From: Anaerolineales bacterium | GTDB lineage: Bacteria > Chloroflexota > Anaerolineae > 4572-78 > NAK82 | Length of the DNA stretch: 11,836 nucleotides | Direction of reading: 5' to 3' | NCBI GenBank assembly: GCA_024643945.1 | Contig: JAHELX010000130.1 | Coordinates: forward strand, 1 to 11,836 | In this document: positions 1 through 5,189 of the stretch, piece after piece | How the letters are laid out: every line of letters starts with the position of its first letter | Position numbering within the stretch: the stretch's first letter is position 1 | Position numbers and translations under genes: made by a program | The notes under the pieces: generated by a model | What the model saw: only the letters and a program-made list of their open reading frames with translations | Told to the model about the DNA's origin: nothing | The model's database searches: none

Positions 1-319
1 GACTCTCGTGGGGGTGAAAGACGAACACCAGTCGCCCCTGCCATTCTGGGGCCACCTCGGCGCCCAAGGCCATCACCCGTCCTACGGCAGCATACCCGTA
101 TTTGAGAGGAAAGCCAAAGTCACCGGCCAGAGCCGGAATGGTCTCATCCAAGAGGATGTCGCTGGGCGCCTGACCCCGGTAGATCAACAACTCGGTGCCG
201 GGGCTGATGGCTGAGACCAGAGTTTGAACCAGGACCTGGCCCGCGTCAGGTGGTAGCAATGATTCCTCCTGCACGGAAACCTGGTACGGGGCAGTAAAAT
301 ACACAGATAGTCGCTTCAC
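1..319 (-). CDS. Medium-chain dehydrogenase/reductase (zinc alcohol dehydrogenase-like), N-terminal part, runs off left edge
   Basis: About 106 codons are visible, starting with GTG at 319-317 and open to the window edge. The translation (VKRLSVYFTAPYQVSV at the start) reads like the N-terminal GroES-like domain of the MDR superfamily: a strand with QVLVQTLVSAISPGTEL (about residues 29-45) matches the usual 'VLVktlasgISpGTE' region, and FPLKYGYAAVGRV (about residues 70-82) matches the 'pxxxGYsxvGxV' segment before the cofactor domain. MDR enzymes are usually NAD(P)-dependent oxidoreductases; the Rossmann domain and any catalytic zinc ligands lie outside, so substrate and metal use cannot be judged. 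The GTG shares four bases with the ribD-like stop codon (GTGA), pointing to translational coupling and a shared pathway. The Shine-Dalgarno is only a G-run directly upstream. The family call is fairly firm; the specific reaction is unknown. Confidence 0.82.
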   Translation of the reverse strand, partial: MKRLSVYFTAPYQVSVQEESLLPPDAGQVLVQTLVSAISPGTELLIYRGQAPSDILLDETIPALAGDFGFPLKYGYAAVGRVMALGAEVAPEWQGRLVFVFHPHES

Positions 320-1035
320 ATTTCCCCCCAGGCCAAATCGCCCCACAAGATCAGATCTTCTCCCAGCCATTCACTGCCCGGGTGGTGCAGCCGGGGGAAA
401 TGAGCCGGATCAGAGCCTCCCAGGTCGTCCAGGGCGTGCAGGCCCCCCACCAGTGTGGGGACGACTGTCAGCACCAGGAAGTCGGCCAGCCGTTCCGAGA
501 GGAAACTTGTGATGATGCCGGCGCCCCCTTCCACCATCAGGCTGTTGAGACCCAATTCGCCCAACTGCTCCAGTAAAGCGGCCAGATGTACCTGCCCATT
601 CGCGCAAGCCGGCAGGCGCAGGACCCGCGCCCCGGCCCCCTCCAGAGCTCCCTGACGATCTTTGTCCGCTTGATCCGTGGTGGCAATCCAGGGAGCCAGG
701 GGGTGATCTTGCAACAGGCTGGCGTCCAGGGGAAAGCGCAACCGGCTATCCACCACCACTGGCTGCGGACTCTTGCCCTCTACCAGCCGCACCGTGAGAC
801 GGGGATTGTCTGCCAATATCGTGCCGATGCCCACCAAGATGGCGCCGTGAGCGGTCCGCAGTTGGTGAGTCAGAGCAAGGGATTGGGGGCCGCTGAGAGC
901 CAATGGTTGGCCTCGACGGACTGCGATACGCCCATCCAGGCTTTGCGCGTAACTCAAGGTAACGAAGGGGCGGTTTGTCCGCCGCCGATGGCCGGCAGCT
1001 TCTGTTAACCGGGCCTCAATCTGTTCCATTACCAT
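316..1035 (-). CDS. Stand-alone RibD C-terminal (DHFR-like) reductase, pyrimidine reductase family
   Basis: The 239-residue protein is a single RibD_C/dihydrofolate-reductase-like domain. This family reduces the ribosylamino group of a (di)aminopyrimidine phosphate with NADPH in riboflavin synthesis. Diagnostic segments are FVTLSYAQSLDGRIA (residues 24-38), the cofactor/substrate motif GIGTILADNPRLTVR (69-83), and EGGAGIITSFL (169-179) followed by VVPTLVGG (191-198). The N-terminal CMP/dCMP-deaminase-like zinc domain of bifunctional RibD (motifs HAE and PCxxxGxxxPC) is absent, and there is no room for it because the start lies inside ribA. The ATG at 1035 overlaps the ribA end by 20 bases; a second in-frame ATG at 1029 is also possible. 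Downstream it shares GTGA with the MDR gene. It may work in riboflavin supply, as a 2,5-diamino-pyrimidinone phosphate reductase, or in a dedicated pterin or flavin-like pathway; sequence alone does not decide. Confidence 0.9.
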   Translation of the reverse strand: MVMEQIEARLTEAAGHRRRTNRPFVTLSYAQSLDGRIAVRRGQPLALSGPQSLALTHQLRTAHGAILVGIGTILADNPRLTVRLVEGKSPQPVVVDSRLRFPLDASLLQDHPLAPWIATTDQADKDRQGALEGAGARVLRLPACANGQVHLAALLEQLGELGLNSLMVEGGAGIITSFLSERLADFLVLTVVPTLVGGLHALDDLGGSDPAHFPRLHHPGSEWLGEDLILWGDLAWGEM

Positions 1036-1663
1036 TGTGACTCGCCAGCAGGCCAGACAGCAGACCTAAGTTCAAGAAATGGTCCATTCGCTGCGCTTTA
1101 GTCATCAAATACACCGCATTTTCAGTGGTGACATGGGGCTGCAAAGGGACCCTGGTGGTTACCGCCATGCCCAACTCCTGCAGGCTCTCGATTTTTTTAG
1201 GGTTGTTGGTCAGCAAGCGTACGGAGCGCACACCCAAATCCTGTAACATCAGCGCGGCCACAGTGTAATCTCGCTCGTCGGCATGGTGGCCTAACAGCAG
1301 ATTGGCATCTACCGTGTCGTACCCCATATCTTGTAGATTATACGCGCGCAGCTTATCCGGCAGGCCAATCCCCCGCCCCTCCTGACGCAGGTAGACAAGC
1401 ACCCCCCTACCTTCGTCAGCAATCAGTTGCAGCGCCTGTTGCAGTTGCTGCCCGCAATCACAGCGCAGCGAACCGAGCACGTCGCCGGTAAAACATTCCG
1501 AGTGCACCCGGACCAGCACATCCCGTTGGCCGGCCACGTCGCCCATGACCAGCGCCAGATGCTCTTTGTCATTCTGGTTGTTCACGTAAAGACATAGTCG
1601 AAATTCGCCCGCTGCGGTCGGGATGCGGGCGCAAGTTATTTGCGTAACTGTCAACTCACCCAT
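1016..1663 (-). CDS. ribA: GTP cyclohydrolase II (monofunctional RibA)
   Basis: RibA opens the imidazole ring of GTP, releasing formate and pyrophosphate and giving 2,5-diamino-6-ribosylamino-pyrimidinone 5'-phosphate, the first committed riboflavin intermediate. With an ATG start the protein has 215 residues, close to the family's usual length. Residues 52-71 carry the RVHSECFTGD segment and the Cys-x10-Cys-x-Cys zinc site (C57, C68, C70). QEGRGIGL (94-101), the HADERDY region (127-133) and LTNNPKKI (151-158) are the GTP-binding and catalytic segments. There is no DHBP synthase (RibB) domain, unlike the common RibBA fusion. In-frame starts are TTG 1705, TTG 1669 and ATG 1663. A strong GGAGGT at 1684-1679 lies 9 bases from TTG 1669 and 15 from ATG 1663, so the true start may be two codons earlier; ATG was kept because the alignment with known RibA N-termini begins right after it. 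It overlaps the RibD-like gene by 20 bases. Confidence 0.95.
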   Translation of the reverse strand: MGELTVTQITCARIPTAAGEFRLCLYVNNQNDKEHLALVMGDVAGQRDVLVRVHSECFTGDVLGSLRCDCGQQLQQALQLIADEGRGVLVYLRQEGRGIGLPDKLRAYNLQDMGYDTVDANLLLGHHADERDYTVAALMLQDLGVRSVRLLTNNPKKIESLQELGMAVTTRVPLQPHVTTENAVYLMTKAQRMDHFLNLGLLSGLLASHNGNGTD

Positions 1664-1678
1664 AGTCAATGAAATACG

Positions 1679-1684
1679 ACCTCC
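1679..1684 (-). promoter_or_regulatory. Ribosome binding site of ribA that limits its start
   Basis: The minus strand reads GGAGGT here. It argues against the upstream TTG at 1705, which would put this site inside the coding region. It fits TTG 1669 (9-base spacing) better than ATG 1663 (15-base spacing). Confidence 0.6.
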
Positions 1685-1727
1685 AATATTCAGACAGCTT
1701 CCCAATATGCTGGCGTTATGAGCTGCC

Positions 1728-2057
1728 TTACCGGCTGTCCAGCCACAACAAGATGATTAGAATCACCTCGTCCGCTTTGGCCACATAAGCAATGGGTATG
1801 CGTGAGCCCACCAAGATCCACAACACGATGGTCAGCGCTATGTAGCCCACCAATGCCCAGTGCGCCAGAGCGCGGTAACCCATCAACTGGGGTATCGGCA
1901 GGAAAAGCGCCCCCAACAAGGCCAAATAGCCCAAACCATTCAGGATGAACAAGACACTGGGAAACACCAGCGAAAGATGGATGACGGCTGTGATCAGTGT
2001 CAACAAGATGATACCTACCTGCAATGGGTCCAGTTGTGCTCTCGCTTGATTCGTCAT
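1728..2057 (-). CDS. Small four-helix membrane protein, function unknown
   Basis: The 109-residue protein is almost entirely hydrophobic. Four likely transmembrane segments are visible at about residues 14-32, 34-52, 64-83 and 92-107, separated by short loops; the segment LFILNGLGYLALLGALFLP (36-54) is the most distinctive. The short polar N-terminus (MTNQARAQLD) is not a signal peptide. The start is well supported: GAGGAGG precedes the ATG by 8 bases. The length and helix pattern resemble small conserved membrane proteins of Chloroflexota and archaea that have no assigned role; I cannot name a family with confidence. It lies between the flippase-like gene (85-base gap) and ribA (about 64-base gap), same strand, so it may be part of the same transcript. 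Any role in moving lipids or in the ribA-linked pathway would be guesswork. Confidence 0.85.
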   Translation of the reverse strand: MTNQARAQLDPLQVGIILLTLITAVIHLSLVFPSVLFILNGLGYLALLGALFLPIPQLMGYRALAHWALVGYIALTIVLWILVGSRIPIAYVAKADEVILIILLWLDSR

Positions 2058-2142
2058 TTGCTTTGCCTCCTCTATAAATTGAATACTACCCTTACACCAA
2101 TAAAGTTTTGAAGATTTTTTCCTGAATATCTCACAACAACTT

Positions 2143-3165
2143 TCACTTGAGGCTAAGGCTACTTATCCCGCCCCACCACAACCCCAGACCGCCCAACATC
2201 AGATCTCGCGCCCGGATGAGCAGGCTCAGGCTAATGCCCACCGCGGGGTTCATACCCAGCGCCCCTAAGGCTAACACCTGGCTGGCCTCCAGAGCGCCCA
2301 ACCCGCCAGGGAAGGGCAACAGGAAGGCCATACGAGCCGCAGTGAGCGCGCTGATGCTCTGCACCGGCGTCGGACTCAAGCCTAACACGTGTAACACCAG
2401 CCAATACTCACCGGCGATGGCCAGCCAACTGACCATGGAAACCAACAGCGCCTGCACCAGAGTCAGGGGAGATTCACGGCAAAAGCGCGTTGCCTGTTCC
2501 TCGCCAGCCCGAATGGCTTGATAGGCTTCCTGGTAGACAGCAAACCAGCGGGTGCGCCCCGGCCATCGTTGCCAGGAAAAGAATCTGCCACCAACCCCCA
2601 CTAGCCTGGAGACGGGATGCCTCCCGGCCCAGATAGCCAGCAAGAATCCTAGCGGAAGAGCCAGCAACACCAGGGGTAAGAGGATTGCCTGTCCACCCAC
2701 GGCACCGGCAAACACTTGCCCTTGAAGAATCAGGGCAATGCCGCCGGTCAAGAAGGCGAAGTTGGCCACTAACTCCAGCGATTTATCCAGAGTCACGGCA
2801 GCGATGGCGGTAGAATGTGGCACCCGGTGCCGACGCTGTACCAAATGTACCTGCAGCGGCTCGCCGCCAAACTGGGGGCCAGGAGTGAAATAACTGACCC
2901 CAAAGGCCGCCAGGCGGTAGCCGGCCAGCGCCATGTAGGAAATCGGATAACCCTGCGCCCGCAGGATCAACCACCAACGTCCGCTCAGGGTCAGCAACAC
3001 CAGCCCATTGGCTGCAATCAGGAGCAGGATATGGGTCAGATCTAACCTGGCCAACACCGTCCAGGTGTCTTGCAGGGACACGGCGTGCAGGGCCCATAGG
3101 AGTAACAAAGGCACCGCCAGCCAGAGCAGATAACGGGGGCGCAACAAACGGGCACAGATTGTCAC
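2143..3165 (-). CDS. Lysylphosphatidylglycerol synthase TM-region/UPF0104 family flippase-like membrane protein
   Basis: The 340-residue polytopic membrane protein has about eight hydrophobic segments. Two hallmark motifs of the LPG_synthase_TM (UPF0104, AglD-like) family are present: SYFTPGPQFGGEP at residues 91-103, followed by a conserved VTLDKSLEL (124-132), and LPFPGGLGALEAS at 283-295. In MprF the homologous region flips aminoacylated phosphatidylglycerol across the membrane; stand-alone members are often near glycosyltransferases and lipid enzymes and may move or modify glycolipids. The soluble aminoacyl-transfer domain of MprF is missing, so no lysylation activity is expected. Its GTG start shares GTGA with the stop codon of the phosphatidyltransferase gene upstream, which strongly suggests coupled synthesis and a joint lipid role. 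Family call firm; substrate unknown. Confidence 0.9.
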   Translation of the reverse strand: MTICARLLRPRYLLWLAVPLLLLWALHAVSLQDTWTVLARLDLTHILLLIAANGLVLLTLSGRWWLILRAQGYPISYMALAGYRLAAFGVSYFTPGPQFGGEPLQVHLVQRRHRVPHSTAIAAVTLDKSLELVANFAFLTGGIALILQGQVFAGAVGGQAILLPLVLLALPLGFLLAIWAGRHPVSRLVGVGGRFFSWQRWPGRTRWFAVYQEAYQAIRAGEEQATRFCRESPLTLVQALLVSMVSWLAIAGEYWLVLHVLGLSPTPVQSISALTAARMAFLLPFPGGLGALEASQVLALGALGMNPAVGISLSLLIRARDLMLGGLGLWWGGISSLSLK

Positions 3166-4379
3166 AACCCAGCCCTCGTTTTCTCCCCAGCACGCCGCTT
3201 GAGGATAACATCCTCTGGGTGCCAGCAGGAAAAGGCGCCACTACCCAGGAATACCAGGGCGATGGCTCCTGTCAGCATAAAGCCATTGGGCATATAAAGT
3301 CCACGGGCGAGGATGTTCGTGCTGGCAGCGATGAGCAATCCCAAAGCTCCCAATCGCCCTGCCACCCCCAGGGCCAACATCACAGTGGCGACGACTGCCA
3401 CCACGCTAATGACGGTCGTCGTGACTCCCGGAAAGGGAACTCCCGGCCAGGCAAAAAACGCAACCCGATCAGGCATGCTCCAAAGGGCAGGCAGAATGAA
3501 TCCTGCCGCCGCCGTCACAACCCCAATGCGCAGCAATAAGGCAAGCCAGCGGGTTGTCACGAAGGCGATCTTTTGCCTGATTTCCAGGTACGCGGGTGAA
3601 GTGGGATCTATGCGCCCGCTGACGACGAACCAGTCCCGTGTAAAACTTGCCACGAAGGGAATCGCAAAGATGAGACCCGCTAACGTGGTGAGAGGCGGGT
3701 AGACCATTGGCCAGAGTATCACGCTCATAAAACACATTTGAAAGCCGGCCACCATCCGTCGCTGAGTGCTCGGAGGCAGGTCATACACCGGCCTGCCCTG
3801 TCGCTTGCGCCACCAGATGCCCAAGAGAAAGAGATAGCGTGACAGACCCAACAGGAGATACCACCAGGGCAACTGGTCATAATGCACTGCTAATGAGATA
3901 GCGATCAGCATACCCAGGGCATCGAACTCAATGTCGAGGCTCTCGCCCAGCACGGTGGCACGATGGGCAATACGAGCCAAATAGCCATCCAGATAATCAG
4001 CTATGATGGCCAAGGTATATAACAGGGCCGGCATCCACGCCAGCCTGCCTGGCGGCCAGGGTGAAAAAAGGAAACCAGCCAGCAACCCCAGTGCCAGTCC
4101 GCGCAGCAGCGTGAGGACGTTGCCTGCACCCAGTGTGGGCAGCAGGGTTGATCCTCCTCGGAGGCGGTTGTCCTTCAGTCCTCGCCAGAGAAGCCACAGT
4201 TCATAGGCCAATACCCCTGCAGCCATCATGGCCCAGCGCCAGGCGTAGGTGAGATGCCACTCAGTACGCAATAATTGATAGCCGAGCAAGAGCAATGGGG
4301 CATATAAAGAGGCCATCACCCACCAGCGGCGGCGCAGGCTGATGAGTGACGCATCGCGGATTACAAAGTCTGACGTCAT
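3162..4379 (-). CDS. CDP-alcohol phosphatidyltransferase with C-terminal DoxX-like membrane region
   Basis: This 405-residue integral membrane enzyme carries a full CDP-alcohol phosphatidyltransferase signature, D-x2-D-G-x2-A-R-x8-G-x3-D-x3-D, with D128, D131, G132, A135, R136, G145, D149 and D153. Such enzymes move a phosphatidyl or similar phospho-group from a CDP-linked donor to an alcohol, using the four Asp residues to bind divalent metal. Typical members have about 180-230 residues. Here about 80 residues with two or three hydrophobic segments precede the catalytic part, and a second membrane region follows (about 275-390) ending in FLGSGAFSCWHPED (378-391), which resembles the end of DoxX-like proteins. 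The ATG at 4379 is the first good start but has only a weak purine-rich site upstream. Its TGA overlaps the GTG of the flippase-like gene. Lipid synthesis is likely; the acceptor alcohol cannot be read from sequence. Confidence 0.9.
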   Translation of the reverse strand: MTSDFVIRDASLISLRRRWWVMASLYAPLLLLGYQLLRTEWHLTYAWRWAMMAAGVLAYELWLLWRGLKDNRLRGGSTLLPTLGAGNVLTLLRGLALGLLAGFLFSPWPPGRLAWMPALLYTLAIIADYLDGYLARIAHRATVLGESLDIEFDALGMLIAISLAVHYDQLPWWYLLLGLSRYLFLLGIWWRKRQGRPVYDLPPSTQRRMVAGFQMCFMSVILWPMVYPPLTTLAGLIFAIPFVASFTRDWFVVSGRIDPTSPAYLEIRQKIAFVTTRWLALLLRIGVVTAAAGFILPALWSMPDRVAFFAWPGVPFPGVTTTVISVVAVVATVMLALGVAGRLGALGLLIAASTNILARGLYMPNGFMLTGAIALVFLGSGAFSCWHPEDVILKRRAGEKTRAGL

Positions 4380-4555
4380 AGCACACGATTCCCATACGTG
4401 CAGCAGTTTGTTGCGTTTGTCCTTATTCTTCCCTTTAAGATAATATACGTCGGAAAACAGGTGCTGGATTTATGCCCAACGCACGCGGGTATTACAATTC
4501 GAGCAGAATTTGGTTTGACAGAAGGTTGTTTTTGAACAAGTACTTTGATGGGGCA

Positions 4556-4960
4556 CTAGACCCTTGGTGGCCGTCTTAACGCGCGCGCGATCTCGATAGC
4601 GAACGTCACCCCACCTGTCGCCTGCATCAGGCCGCCCATGGCCACCAGGCCACCGACGAGGTCATTGCCCGTCAGCGCCAGCGCGGGCTGGCCCACAATG
4701 GTCAGCACCAGGCCTCCATTGAGGCAGGCCCAGACTATCGCCACCAGACGCGCGGACTTGACCAGCCGGTCGTAGAGCAGCCCCATCGCCGACTGGGTCA
4801 GCCAACCAACGAGCAACATCTGCATGGTCGAGTTCATCGACGTATAGGCCAACGGGTTGAACCCCAGCCACACGTCAAACATGGTTATCGCGTGCAACAC
4901 TAACCCCAACCCCAGATAGACCAGGGCTGTGACCAGAAACAACTTAGCGGCTTTAGACAC
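4556..4960 (-). CDS. Small membrane protein, function unknown; weak resemblance to a heme-copper oxidase subunit I fragment
   Basis: With a GTG start at 4960 the protein has 134 residues beginning MSKAAKLFLVTALVYLGLG. Four hydrophobic segments are visible (about 5-27, 44-64, 70-91, 102-125), and it ends in a basic ARALRRPPRV tail. The second segment, TMQMLLVGWLTQSAMGLLYD (45-64), recalls the 'HxxxxGWxxxxxxGxxY' helix of cbb3-like oxidase subunit I and its small relatives, but the expected heme-ligand His is not there, so it would not bind heme in the usual way. GTG 4960 is preferred over GTG 4990: GGAGG at 4972-4968 stands 7 bases upstream, and the promoter -10 at 4981-4986 overlaps the longer start. 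It is divergent from the lipoprotein gene and not clearly part of the left operon, since 176 bases separate it from the next gene. Function unknown. Confidence 0.82.
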   Translation of the reverse strand: MSKAAKLFLVTALVYLGLGLVLHAITMFDVWLGFNPLAYTSMNSTMQMLLVGWLTQSAMGLLYDRLVKSARLVAIVWACLNGGLVLTIVGQPALALTGNDLVGGLVAMGGLMQATGGVTFAIEIARALRRPPRV

Positions 4961-4980
4961 TGCTCTCCCTCCCATAAAGA

Positions 4981-5009
4981 ATTGTCGCACAAAAGCAGGC
5001 CAGCGTCAA
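4981..5009 (-). promoter_or_regulatory. Sigma-70-type promoter of the 4556-4960 gene
   Basis: On the minus strand TTGACG (5009-5004) and GACAAT (4986-4981) are separated by exactly 17 bases. They match the consensus at 5 of 6 and 4 of 6 positions. The predicted transcript would start near 4975, leaving a leader of about 15 bases holding the GGGAGG ribosome site before GTG 4960. Confidence 0.6.
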
Positions 5010-5055
5010 GATGGAATTTGGGAGCAAAGTCTATCTACCACAAACCAGGCGATTA

Positions 5056-5064
5056 TGTTATAAT
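5056..5064 (+). promoter_or_regulatory. Extended -10 promoter element for the lipoprotein gene
   Basis: TGT followed by a perfect TATAAT (5059-5064) forms an extended -10 element. No good -35 is seen 17 bases upstream, as is common for extended -10 promoters. Transcription would start near 5071 and give a leader of about 120 bases containing the hairpin at 5080-5141. Confidence 0.55.
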
Positions 5065-5079
5065 GGCGAATGGATAGCT

Positions 5080-5141
5080 TCTGAAAAGTCGTGGGGGGAG
5101 CCGTCTAGCCCGCCTGAGCCTGCTCCACCCCACTTTTCAGA
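5080..5141 (+). repeat. Long imperfect inverted repeat in the leader of the lipoprotein gene
   Basis: TCTGAAAAGT (5080-5089) pairs perfectly with ACTTTTCAGA (5132-5141). The stem continues with G-rich 5091-5101 against GCTCCACCCC (5122-5131), broken by one mismatch and two bulged bases, around a 20-base loop. It lies between the -10 element and the start codon. No T-run follows, so it is not a normal intrinsic terminator; an mRNA structure, a protein site or a small mobile-repeat remnant are all possible. Confidence 0.7.
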
Positions 5142-5189
5142 CACACTTTGGGATTCGCTTACGCGAGCAAGGCCAAAGGAGGAGGTTAG

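Noticed and set aside
8..214. Plus-strand frame of 68 codons at the left edge
   Set aside because: It is antisense to a minus-strand frame with clear MDR-family sequence and has no recognisable domain.
586..1008. Plus-strand frame of 140 codons
   Set aside because: It lies wholly opposite the RibD-like gene, has no family likeness, and its composition is that of an antisense shadow.
1664..1727. FMN riboswitch ahead of ribA
   Set aside because: The gap is only 64 bases and none of the conserved RFN-element segments can be seen, nor in 2058-2142.
3159..3539. Plus-strand frame of 126 codons rich in Gln, Ser and Arg
   Set aside because: It is antisense to the end of the phosphatidyltransferase gene; the low-complexity polar sequence is typical of a shadow of hydrophobic codons.
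4380..4555. Promoter of the left operon (AT-rich TATATTAT on the minus strand near 4440-4452) and a TTGACA on the plus strand near 4514
   Set aside because: Neither has a partner box at proper spacing; the plus-strand one would only drive antisense RNA of the 4556-4960 gene.
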